64,000 nt of DNA. Source: Bacillota bacterium. GTDB taxonomy: Bacteria > Bacillota > Clostridia > Christensenellales > CAG-138. The stretch spans positions 62,001 to 126,000 of the forward strand of contig JAEWCL010000023.1 in assembly GCA_023390655.1 (NCBI GenBank), written 5' to 3'. This document shows, piece by piece, positions 24,280-32,497 of this stretch (within the stretch, counting starts at the first letter, position 1; the number at the start of each line of letters is the position of its first letter). Below the pieces are notes generated by a model. The model had not been told where the DNA came from and did no database searches. It was given only the letters and a program-made list of their open reading frames with translations. Both the position numbers and the translations under genes were made by a program.

Positions 24280-25491
24280 TCAATAGCCGAACAGGTGTAC
24301 CCAATAGGTGACGCCGTTGACCCGCAGGCAGGCGGAGCCTGTCTTTGTAAAGCTGGTGCGCATGGCGTTCTCCCTGTGACCCTGAGAGTTCATGAACCCG
24401 TCCGCAGCGCTCTGCGCGGTGGGCAGCCCGGAGCCTTTGGCGATGTTTTCGCCGTTGACATGCTCGGGATCGACAGTGAACACCATGGTGCCGTCCGGAC
24501 GCTCGTGGCTGAACTTCTGCACAATCTCCTGTACGCGGATCTTTGCGGCCTTATTGAGGGCATCGGTCGTGGTCAGCTTTGCAATGCCGGACTGTGTGCG
24601 GTAATTGTTGATGATGTTGACCAATTCCGCTGCGGCCGCATCGTCATAGCCGCTCTGGCTGCTGTTTGAACCGGAGCCGGAGTTGCCGGAACCGGAGCTG
24701 CCGCCGTTGTAGCTGCTTGCGGTGAGGTACTGGCTGCTGACATAGCCTGTGCCGCCGTTGTAGGTGATCTTGGTCCAGGTGCCGCTTGTACCAAGCTTGG
24801 GCACGATGGTGCCTTTATAAAGGGAACCGATCACGCTGTAGTTCGTACCCGGCCCGCTCCTGACATTGACGTTTGTAGTAGCGGCCACATATCCGGTTTC
24901 AGTCGTGGTGCCGCCGGAAGAACTGCCGCCGGAGGAACCACCCGAGGAATTACCGCCGGAGGACGAGCTTGCAGCCTTGAGATAATCCGTGCTGACATAG
25001 GCCTTCGTGCCGTTATAGTTGATGATGGTCCAGGAGCCCGATGTGCCGAGCTTTGCAACCGTTGCGCCCTTACTTAATACGCCGAGTTTGGAATAGCCTG
25101 TCCCCGGCCCGCTTCTGACATTGACATTCACTGTTGCGGTCACATAGCCGCTTGCAGTTGTGGTATCGGAAGAACCGGCGGCCTTTACATAATCGGAGCT
25201 GACATAGGCCTTTTGGCCGTTATAGTTGATGATGCTCCAGGAACCCGATGTGCCGAGCTTCTCTACCTTGGTGCCCTTTGAAATCAGGCCGAGTATCGAG
25301 TATCCGGTGCCGGGGCCGCAGCGCACGTTGACGTTTGCCGTGGCTTCCACATAGGAGGCGGCAAGCACCTCTGCGGTAACGGCTGCATGGGCATCAGTCG
25401 AACCCTGTTCTACCGCCAGCGCAGGCACAGCAAGCGCCATGGACATTGCAAGCGTGAGACCGAGGGCTGCGGTTTGCAGGAAACGCTTCAT
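24280..25491 (-). CDS. Secreted protein with three SH3b domains and a CAP domain
   Basis: The 403-residue protein has a signal peptide (1-26, AVPALA) nearly identical in pattern to that of the cysteine-periodic protein. Three bacterial SH3 domains follow at roughly 48-107, 118-172 and 200-260, each with 'NVNVRSGPGT' and 'KLGTSGSW' motifs that bind peptidoglycan in related proteins. After a Ser/Gly linker comes a CAP/SCP domain (285-403) with the expected His in 'SHERPDG', Glu in 'NGENIA' and His in 'GHRENAM'. Such proteins are common in spore coats and clostridial cell walls. ATG 25491 has AAGGAG ten bases upstream. It is transcribed from the shared 38-bp module. Confidence 0.92.
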   Translation of the reverse strand: MKRFLQTAALGLTLAMSMALAVPALAVEQGSTDAHAAVTAEVLAASYVEATANVNVRCGPGTGYSILGLISKGTKVEKLGTSGSWSIINYNGQKAYVSSDYVKAAGSSDTTTASGYVTATVNVNVRSGPGTGYSKLGVLSKGATVAKLGTSGSWTIINYNGTKAYVSTDYLKAASSSSGGNSSGGSSGGSSSGGTTTETGYVAATTNVNVRSGPGTNYSVIGSLYKGTIVPKLGTSGTWTKITYNGGTGYVSSQYLTASSYNGGSSGSGNSGSGSNSSQSGYDDAAAAELVNIINNYRTQSGIAKLTTTDALNKAAKIRVQEIVQKFSHERPDGTMVFTVDPEHVNGENIAKGSGLPTAQSAADGFMNSQGHRENAMRTSFTKTGSACLRVNGVTYWVHLFGY

Positions 25492-25863
25492 TTTCTGTTC
25501 TCTCCTTCTGTCGTTTTCTGTATAATAACATGATTACATATACAACTCCAATGAACAAACCATAAATAAACCGATATATTCTGCGCCTTTTTGCATAAAC
25601 TTGCAAATCCGGTGACAGAAATAGAAAATGCAGGGAATTGCATTCCCTCCTTCATATTCCCTGTATTCTACCGGGTTTTCGGTAACGCTTCCAACTATTC
25701 CTTGTACGCAAATAAATTAGAATATGCTACACTCACTCCGTTATACCGTTGAACCATCCATGCGCAGGACAATTCAGCAGTCTCACACGTCATCCAATCC
25801 TTGCCTCAACCGAGCGCCGGGCGTGCAAAGCTTACCAATTTTCAGATGATGGGGGAATACTCT
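25492..25863. other. Divergent intergenic region
   Basis: Between the SH3b-CAP gene and the large surface protein are the 38-bp module at 25519-25556 and a small inverted repeat, CAGGGAAT-TGC-ATTCCCT (25631-25648). A further copy of ATTCCCTG lies at 25656. A possible plus promoter (TTGTAC at 25702, TATGCT after 15 bases) is weak. No gene is seen. Confidence 0.5.
25519..25556 (-). promoter_or_regulatory. 38-bp upstream module shared with the cysteine-periodic gene, copy 2
   Basis: On the minus strand it begins GTTCATTGGA and ends TGTTATTATACA, equal in length to the copy at 22285-22322, and lies 28 bases before its start codon. TTGGAG, an 18-bp spacer and TATTAT may be the promoter hexamers. 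Confidence 0.6.
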
Positions 25864-28800
25864 ATGCATAGACCCGAATGGCGCAGGCTCTGTTCCATAT
25901 TCCTGGCAGTCCTGTTCGCCTTATCCGCCGTGCCGCATGCATTCGCCTTGGAAAACATCCCATATCTTGCCGAACTCAACGTAAGCGGCGGAAAACTGAA
26001 TGAAGCATTCAGTCCCAAGAAGCATTCTTATACCGTTACATTGGAAACCGAAGCAACCGCCGTAACCATTACCGCCGTTGCGGAAGACCCCGCAGCCGTT
26101 GTGACCATCAACGGGGCGGCGGCAACACAACGCACCCTGACATTGGAGGGGACGTCCAAAGCCTCCATCCAGGTGACGGCGGCGGACGGAGAACGGAACG
26201 CCACCTATACCGTGGAGCTCGTTGCGCCCGTTGCTCCTTCAGAAAAAACCTCCGCTGCCGCACCGGAAGAAACGTCTGCCGTTCTTTCCGCGGAAACGCC
26301 CGTTGCGCCGCCCGTGGAAACGCCTGCCACGCCTACGGAAACACCCGCTGTGCCTGCGGAAACACCCGTTGCGCCGCCGGAGAAAAATCCCGTTGTACTG
26401 CCGGAAGAAGCACCTGTTGCGCTGCCGGAAGAGAACCTTGCCGCCGTCTCCAATAATGCGTATCTGGGAGACCTCGACGGCGAGTTCAATCTCCTTACCC
26501 CTTACCTGGAGCGAACCGTCTTCCATTATACCGTACAGCCGACCCCTGGCGAAACAAGCGTCTATCTGGTCTTTGAGGCGGAAGACCCCGCAGCGACCAT
26601 CCGGGTAAACGGTGAACAGCGAAACGATATTACGTTGAAGTTTTCCAATGGCGTCAAGGAAGCCACGGTGGAAATCACCGCCGCGGACGGCGTGACAAAG
26701 AACATCTATACCTTCGCCATATCCCGTACCAGCAACAATGCGGACCTCTATTTTCTTGGTACGGATCCGGAAACAGGCAGGTTGGATCCGGAATTCCATC
26801 CGTACATCACCACATATGACGCGATCCCTACCGGAAAGTATCCTTTGGTGTATTTCGGCTTCATCCCGATGGACGCCTATGCGTCTATCAAAATCGATGG
26901 GATAAGGACATATCTGAACGAGGAGGGTTACTATGGCTGGGAAGTGGGTACCGAAGCCGGCCTTCGCACCACCGCAACCATAGAGGTCATCGCAAGCGAT
27001 GGAACAGCCGAAAAGACCTATACCGTCCGTTATTCCAATCCCTCCATCAAGCTCGGCACACCGTCGCTGACGGCTACGGCGCAGCGGTTTGATACCGTCA
27101 AGCTTTCCTGGAACGAAATCTCCGGCGCCAGGGGGTATGAGGTATACCGCGCTACCTCCAGCGGCGGCACCTATACCAAGGCCGCCTCGGTGGAAAATGG
27201 CACAACCTATACCGATACCGGTCTCAAATCGGGCCAGCGCTACTACTACAAGGTGCGCGCCTATTCCCTCTCGTACAGCGGCAAAATTTATGGGAGCTTC
27301 TCCTCCTACAAATACGCCACGCCCGCCTGGGGCACCCTCAAGGCAACAGCTTCCGTTACGCATAAGACGGTGCGCCTAAGCTGGAACGCAGTCGCGGACG
27401 CCACAGGGTATGAAGTGCTCCGCAGCACATCCTCCAAGGGTACCTATGTGAGTGTTGCTACAAACGTAACCGAAACCACCTACACCGATACCAACGTTGC
27501 GGCGGGCAAGACTTACTATTACAAGGTCCGCCCTTTGCATTCCGGTGCAGCGACCCAACACGGGCCGGATTCCGCCGTGCTTTCCGCTACGCCCACTTGG
27601 GGCAGCGTCAAGTTCAGCACGCCTTCCGTCACCCATAAAACCGTTACCCTCCGCTGGAACGCGGTTGCGGGCGCGACAGGCTATGAGGTGCTTCGCAGCA
27701 CATCCTCCAAGGGCACGTATGTCAGCATTGCCGCGAATGTAGACGACACCACCTATACCGATACCGGCGTTGCAGCGGGCAAGACGTACTACTATAAGGT
27801 GCGTCCCATCGACGCCTCCGGGGAAACAACGCTGTACGGCACCATGTCCACCGTCCAGTCCGCTACCCCCGCGTGGCCGGGCATCAAGTTCACGTCCCCA
27901 GCAAGCGTTACGCATAAGGCGATCACCCTGCGCTGGAACGCAGTTGCGGGCGCGACAGGCTACGAGGTACTCCGCAGCACATCCTCCAAGGGCACGTATG
28001 TCAGCATCGCAGCGGACGTTGCGGAAACGACGTTCACCGATACCGGCGTTGTGGCGGGCAAGACGTACTACTATAAGGTGCGCCCCATCGACGCTTCGGG
28101 TGAAACGGCGCTCTACGGCACCATGTCCGCCGCCCAATCCGCAGCACCCGTCTGGGGCGCTGTGAAATTCGGTACGGCAACGCCTACCTATCAAAGCATC
28201 GGCCTCAGGTGGAACGCCATCGCAGGCGCAACCGGGTACGAAATACAGCGCAGCACGTCCTCCAAGGGCACGTATACCGTCATTGCAACCGTAACAGAAG
28301 CATCCTTTACCGATACGGACGTCATCACCGGCAAGACCTATTCTTACAAGGTGCGCCCGCTCGATGCCTCCGGCGAATCCACGCTGTACGGGCCGGCGTC
28401 CGCTTATCAGTCCGTCGCCGCCGCATGGCCGCAGGTATCCGTCAAGGCCTTGTCGAGTACCTACAACAGTGTACTCATCACATGGAACGCCGTAGCAGGT
28501 GCAACCGCTTACGAGGTACAGCGCAGCACGTCCTCCAAGGGCGTCTATACGGCAATCGCGGAAGGCGTCACCGAAACCAGCTTTACCGATACGGGGCTGA
28601 CCGCAGGCAAGACCTATTATTACAAGGTGCGCCCGTATGACGGCAGCGCAGACCCCAAGGTATATGGGCCCGTCTCTGCCTGCAAAGCCGCAACCCCCTC
28701 CTGGCCTTCCCTGACGCTGCAGGCGGCCTCCGGCGGGTTTGACAGCGTGAGACTGAACTGGAACGCCATAGAAGGCGCAGCAGGCTATGAAGTGTACCGC

Positions 28801-29247
28801 GCGGACTCCTCCCGCGGCACGTACCGGCTCGTTGCGACAGCAACCGCCTCCTCCCTGACGGATGAAGGCCTCTCTGCCGGAAAGACCTACTATTACAAGG
28901 TGCGCGCGTTTGACGAAACGGACAGCAGCCGTGTCTACGGCGGATACTCGTCCTACAAGTACGCAAAGCCCGTCCCCGCAGCGCCCACGGGATTGACTGC
29001 GGCATCTTCGCAGGGCGGCGTTGCGCTCGACTGGAACGACGTCCCCGGCGCCGCGATGTATGAAGTATACCGCGCTACCAGTAAGAGCGGCAGTTACACC
29101 AAGATTGCGACCACCGCCGAGTCCCAGACGTTGAGCACCGGACTGAGCGCGGGCAGGACATACTACTATAAGGTGCGCGCCTACACGCTTTCCGGCAAAG
29201 AAAAAATCTACAGTTCCTATTCGGCCATTGTTTCGGGCAAAAAGTAA
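25864..29247 (+). CDS. Large secreted protein with cadherin-like and eight FN3 domains
   Basis: The 1127-residue protein has a signal peptide (about 1-29). Three cadherin-like beta-sandwich domains follow, the first to about 120, then two after a Pro/Glu/Thr-rich linker (120-195) of repeated 'ETPVAPP'-like units. From about 395 to the end are eight fibronectin type III-like repeats of about 91 residues. Each contains 'LSWNAVAGATGYEVYRS', 'GTYT', 'TDTGLxAGKTYYYKVR' and a closing 'ATP-W'. Repeats 2-5 are close to identical, pointing to recent duplication. No sortase motif or S-layer domain is seen at the C-terminus, so attachment is unknown. ATG 25864 has GGGGGA seven bases upstream. An adhesive or scaffold role is inferred from the domain types. 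Confidence 0.85.
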   Translation: MHRPEWRRLCSIFLAVLFALSAVPHAFALENIPYLAELNVSGGKLNEAFSPKKHSYTVTLETEATAVTITAVAEDPAAVVTINGAAATQRTLTLEGTSKASIQVTAADGERNATYTVELVAPVAPSEKTSAAAPEETSAVLSAETPVAPPVETPATPTETPAVPAETPVAPPEKNPVVLPEEAPVALPEENLAAVSNNAYLGDLDGEFNLLTPYLERTVFHYTVQPTPGETSVYLVFEAEDPAATIRVNGEQRNDITLKFSNGVKEATVEITAADGVTKNIYTFAISRTSNNADLYFLGTDPETGRLDPEFHPYITTYDAIPTGKYPLVYFGFIPMDAYASIKIDGIRTYLNEEGYYGWEVGTEAGLRTTATIEVIASDGTAEKTYTVRYSNPSIKLGTPSLTATAQRFDTVKLSWNEISGARGYEVYRATSSGGTYTKAASVENGTTYTDTGLKSGQRYYYKVRAYSLSYSGKIYGSFSSYKYATPAWGTLKATASVTHKTVRLSWNAVADATGYEVLRSTSSKGTYVSVATNVTETTYTDTNVAAGKTYYYKVRPLHSGAATQHGPDSAVLSATPTWGSVKFSTPSVTHKTVTLRWNAVAGATGYEVLRSTSSKGTYVSIAANVDDTTYTDTGVAAGKTYYYKVRPIDASGETTLYGTMSTVQSATPAWPGIKFTSPASVTHKAITLRWNAVAGATGYEVLRSTSSKGTYVSIAADVAETTFTDTGVVAGKTYYYKVRPIDASGETALYGTMSAAQSAAPVWGAVKFGTATPTYQSIGLRWNAIAGATGYEIQRSTSSKGTYTVIATVTEASFTDTDVITGKTYSYKVRPLDASGESTLYGPASAYQSVAAAWPQVSVKALSSTYNSVLITWNAVAGATAYEVQRSTSSKGVYTAIAEGVTETSFTDTGLTAGKTYYYKVRPYDGSADPKVYGPVSACKAATPSWPSLTLQAASGGFDSVRLNWNAIEGAAGYEVYRADSSRGTYRLVATATASSLTDEGLSAGKTYYYKVRAFDETDSSRVYGGYSSYKYAKPVPAAPTGLTAASSQGGVALDWNDVPGAAMYEVYRATSKSGSYTKIATTAESQTLSTGLSAGRTYYYKVRAYTLSGKEKIYSSYSAIVSGKK

Positions 29248-29260
29248 GGAGTCAGCTAAA

Positions 29261-29288
29261 ACAGGGCCGCTCGAAAGAGCGGCCCTGT
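29261..29288 (+). terminator. Terminator of the FN3 protein gene
   Basis: A perfect 12-bp stem, ACAGGGCCGCTC (29261-29272) and complement (29277-29288), closes on a GAAA tetraloop. The same 12-bp stem recurs at 29977. Confidence 0.8.
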
Positions 29289-29318
29289 CATACTATCAAT
29301 GGAAAGTTGGAAGGCAGC

Positions 29319-29975
29319 ATGACCACTGATGAAAAATTATCTTTGCTGTATGACTACGTGGATATGCCACTCACAAGCGAGCATTTCCTTGTGCTGCAAT
29401 GCCTTGCGTCTGACCGGAGCAGGGCCGTAAAGGGCTGGGTCGCAAGATTGCTGGTCAATTTTCAAACGGAGGCCTCCAAGCGTATCCTGATCAAGCTTGC
29501 GCAGGATAAGGATACCTTGGTGCGTACCGAAGCATACGACTCTCTATGTATCTTCGCCGGCGATGATACGGAGCAGTTTCTGAAAACCGCAATTGAACAG
29601 GAGCCCTCCGCCTTGGCGCGCAGCTACGCCATACTCTCCTGGACCGACGTCAAAGTTGCGCTGTCCAATGTTTCAAAAGGGGATATTTCCTTTTTGGAGG
29701 CACAGTGCAAAAGGGAGCGGCGCGCTCCGCTCTGCCGCCTGAATTGTTATTGCGGATTGTACCGGTTTGGCGATTACGCCATGCTCGAACCGATCCTGTC
29801 TTTTTTAAAGCACAAGAACTACCGCATGCGGTGCGCCGCCATCCACGCATTGGATGGATTGATGGGCAACGGTACCAGAGAGGCCATAATGGCAGCTATA
29901 TCACAGCAACTGCCGCTGGAAACCACCGTTGCCGTAAAGAGCACAATTGAGACATTTCTATCCGATCATCATTGA
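29319..29975 (+). CDS. HEAT-repeat-like protein
   Basis: A 218-residue soluble, all-helical protein with no signal peptide. Phrases such as 'KGWVARLLVNFQTEASKRILIKLAQDKDTLVRTEAYDSL' and 'YAMLEPILSFLKHKNYRMRCAAIHALDGL' show the paired-helix pattern of HEAT or PBS-lyase repeats, with about five repeats. Such proteins are usually binding scaffolds; the partner is unknown. ATG 29319 is preferred over TTG 29307, although its GGAAGG site is only four bases away. It lies between two terminator hairpins with identical 12-bp stems and has no obvious promoter, so it may be transcribed by read-through. Confidence 0.7.
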   Translation: MTTDEKLSLLYDYVDMPLTSEHFLVLQCLASDRSRAVKGWVARLLVNFQTEASKRILIKLAQDKDTLVRTEAYDSLCIFAGDDTEQFLKTAIEQEPSALARSYAILSWTDVKVALSNVSKGDISFLEAQCKRERRAPLCRLNCYCGLYRFGDYAMLEPILSFLKHKNYRMRCAAIHALDGLMGNGTREAIMAAISQQLPLETTVAVKSTIETFLSDHH

Positions 29976-30005
29976 AACAGGGCCGCTCTTTTGAGCGGCC
30001 CTGTT
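29976..30005. terminator. Bidirectional terminator between HEAT gene and nfnB
   Basis: A perfect 13-bp stem (AACAGGGCCGCTC at 29976-29988, complement 29993-30005) with a TTTT loop begins at the base after the HEAT gene stop. GTTGTTTC follows on plus and TTTCAATG on minus. Confidence 0.9.
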
Positions 30006-30022
30006 GTTTCATCTCTATACTA

Positions 30023-31426
30023 TTATTTCTGCAGCATTTCATGGATGGAAGCGGCCGCCTTTTTGCCGGCACCCATCGCAAGGATGACGGTGGCGGCCCC
30101 GGTTACAGCGTCCCCGCCCGCATAAACGCGGGGTTTGCTGGTTGCGCCCGTCTCCTCTTCCGCGATGATGCCGCCCCATTTCTGGGTGGCAAGACCGGGC
30201 GTGGTATCCTTGATGAGCGGGTTTGGCGAATTGCCGATGGCAACGACCACCGTATCCACTTCCAGCGCAAACTCACTGCCTGCCTTTGCAACGGGACGCC
30301 TGCGGCCGGAAGCGTCCGGCTCACCCAATTCCATTTCCACGCATTCCATGGAGACCACGCTGCCGTTTTCATCCCCGTTGATGCGGGTGGGGTTCGTCAA
30401 TACCTTGAATACGATGTCCTCTTCCTTGGCGTGGTGGACTTCCTCCAGACGCGCGGGCATTTCCTTTTCGCTGCGGCGGTAGACGATGTATACCGTCTCG
30501 GCGCCAAGACGCTTTGCACAGCGGGCGGCGTCCATCGCCACGTTGCCGCCGCCGATAACGGCGACGCGTTTGCCTATCCGCACGGGGGTATCCGTCACCG
30601 GGAAGGTATACGCCTTCATCAGGTTGATGCGGGTCAAAAACTCATTGGCGGAATACACGCCGTTCAGGTTTTCGCCGGGGATCTTCTGGAAATTCGGCAG
30701 GCCCGCGCCACTTCCTACGAATACGGCGTCAAAGCCTTCCTCCTCCAAAAGCTCGTCCAGGCTGACGGAGCGGCCCACGACGGTGTTGGTCTCGATCTTG
30801 ACGCCCAGCTTTTCCACCAGCGCGATTTCCTCACGCACCAGCACCTTGGGAAGGCGGAATTCCGGGATGCCGTAAACGAGCACGCCGCCGGGCGTATGGA
30901 GCGCTTCAAATATCGTCACGTCATAGCCAAGCTTGGCTAAATCCGCAGCACAGGTCAGGCCTGCGGGGCCGGAACCCACGATGGCAACGCGCTTTCCGTT
31001 CTTTTCAGGCAGGGGGCCGGATTTAACGCCTTCCTCGCGCGCCTTCTGCATGGCGTAGTCCGCAGCGAAGCGTTCAAGCCTGCCGATGCCCACAGGCTCG
31101 CCCTTGATGCCGCGCACACAGCGCTGCTCGCACTGGGTCTCCTGCGGGCAGACGCGCCCGCAGATGGCGGGAAGGTTGTTGGTGCTCTTCAATATCTCGT
31201 AAGAAAGGCCAAAGTCCGCATCGGAAATGGCCTTGATAAACTCGGGGATGCGCACGTTTACCGGGCACCCCGCAACGCAGGGCTTGTGCTTGCACTGGAG
31301 GCAGCGGGCGGCTTCCTCCTGCGCCATGGCGGCGTCATACCCTAAAGAAACCTCTTCAAAATTCTTGTTGCGCACATCGGGCGCCTGCTCGCGGGCGGGT
31401 ATTTTTTTCGGGCTCATGTTGGGCAT
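30023..31426 (-). CDS. nfnB: NfnB-type NADPH-binding subunit (glutamate synthase small chain family)
   Basis: The 467-residue flavoprotein has an N-terminal iron-sulfur segment 'CLQCKHKPCVAGCPVN' near 42-57, two dinucleotide folds ('VAIVGSGPAGLTCAADLA' for FAD and 'VAVIGGGNVAMDAARCAKRLG' for NADPH) and the C-terminal 'GGDAVTGAATVILAMGAGKKAA'. With the adjacent ferredoxin-NADP reductase-like subunit it matches the NfnAB complex, which couples NADPH, NADH and ferredoxin by flavin-based electron bifurcation. The same family also includes glutamate synthase beta chain, but no gltB large subunit is present. ATG 31426 follows GGAGG and lies one base past the nfnA stop, giving an nfnA-nfnB operon. 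Confidence 0.88.
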   Translation of the reverse strand: MPNMSPKKIPAREQAPDVRNKNFEEVSLGYDAAMAQEEAARCLQCKHKPCVAGCPVNVRIPEFIKAISDADFGLSYEILKSTNNLPAICGRVCPQETQCEQRCVRGIKGEPVGIGRLERFAADYAMQKAREEGVKSGPLPEKNGKRVAIVGSGPAGLTCAADLAKLGYDVTIFEALHTPGGVLVYGIPEFRLPKVLVREEIALVEKLGVKIETNTVVGRSVSLDELLEEEGFDAVFVGSGAGLPNFQKIPGENLNGVYSANEFLTRINLMKAYTFPVTDTPVRIGKRVAVIGGGNVAMDAARCAKRLGAETVYIVYRRSEKEMPARLEEVHHAKEEDIVFKVLTNPTRINGDENGSVVSMECVEMELGEPDASGRRRPVAKAGSEFALEVDTVVVAIGNSPNPLIKDTTPGLATQKWGGIIAEEETGATSKPRVYAGGDAVTGAATVILAMGAGKKAAASIHEMLQK

Positions 31427-31427
31427 A

Positions 31428-32276
31428 TTACTTGACCTCCCCTGTCAGGCGGCAAATATGCCGCTGCTCGCTTTCGGTTTCTTGGGGCTTATACATGCGG
31501 CTTCTGAGCATCGCCTCGTCAAAATCCACCTGATGCGCGTCAAAATCCGGCCCGTCCACGCAGGCGAATTTGGTCTCGCCGCCCACCGTGATGCGGCAGC
31601 CACCGCACATGCCGGTGCCGTCCACCATCACGGGGTTCATGGAAACGATGGTTTTGATGCCATACTGCTTGGTGATGTTGCTGACGGCGCGCATCATCGG
31701 AAGGGGGCCGATGGCGATGACAAGGTCATACTTGACACCGGATTTGATCTGCTCCTCAAGCGCCGTGGTGGTAAAGCCCTTGTGTCCATTTGAACCGTCG
31801 TCCGTCATGATATAGAGGTTGTTACATGCATCCTGCAGCTCATCCACCAGGATAAACAGGCTGGTATTACGGAAGCCGACAATGACGTCCACATCCGCGC
31901 CAAGATCATGGAGCGCCTTTGCCTGCGGGTAAGCGATGGCGATGCCCAAGCCGCCGCCGATGACGGCAACCTTCTTGCCCTCCATGCCCTCAAACTCGCT
32001 GGGTTTGCCCAGGGGGCCGACAAAATCCTGAATATATTCTCCCTCATTGAGGGTATCGAGCTTCTTCGTGGTTGCGCCGACTTTCTGGAAAATGATCGTT
32101 ATGGTGCCCTTTTCGCGGTCATACCCCGCTATCGTCAGCGGAATGCGCTCGCCGTTTTCATCTACGCGCAGGATAATAAACTGGCCGGGCAAAGCTTTCT
32201 TTGCAACCTTGGGGGCATGCACCTCCAACAGGGTGACCGTCTCATGCAAAGGCCGCTTGCGTACGATCTGATACAT
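31428..32276 (-). CDS. nfnA: NfnA-type ferredoxin-NADP reductase subunit
   Basis: A 282-residue protein with an N-terminal FAD-binding barrel ('LPGQFIILRVDENGERIPLTI'), an NAD-binding domain with 'VAVIGGGLGIAIAYPQAKAL', and a C-terminal [2Fe-2S] cluster motif 'GTGMCGGCRITVGG' plus 'FACVDGPDF'. Size and order match NfnA or sulfide dehydrogenase beta chains. It should accept electrons from NADH or ferredoxin and pass them to the NfnB partner. ATG 32276 follows AAGGAGG. A related alternative is the dihydroorotate dehydrogenase electron-transfer subunit PyrK, but the NfnB-like neighbour argues against it. Confidence 0.88.
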   Translation of the reverse strand: MYQIVRKRPLHETVTLLEVHAPKVAKKALPGQFIILRVDENGERIPLTIAGYDREKGTITIIFQKVGATTKKLDTLNEGEYIQDFVGPLGKPSEFEGMEGKKVAVIGGGLGIAIAYPQAKALHDLGADVDVIVGFRNTSLFILVDELQDACNNLYIMTDDGSNGHKGFTTTALEEQIKSGVKYDLVIAIGPLPMMRAVSNITKQYGIKTIVSMNPVMVDGTGMCGGCRITVGGETKFACVDGPDFDAHQVDFDEAMLRSRMYKPQETESEQRHICRLTGEVK

Positions 32277-32497
32277 CCGTCTTCCTCCTTTTTTCTCGTG
32301 CGGGGTAAAAAATGATACACGCTTGCATTGTACTCCAGGCTTTGGGGCACTGTCAAATGGTTATGCCTGTATGCTTGGGAGGATATTTTACATTTTCACA
32401 CGGGACTCACATTCTGTGCATATGCATTCGGAATGGGGCATGCTATCATTATAGAATATTCTTTTTTCCAAATCACACAAAACGGAGGTGTGCCAAC

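Noticed and set aside
27050..29240. Regularly spaced repeats resembling a CRISPR or tandem array
   Set aside because: The spacing of about 273 bases and the open reading frame show that these are FN3 protein domain repeats, not 30-base direct repeats with spacers.
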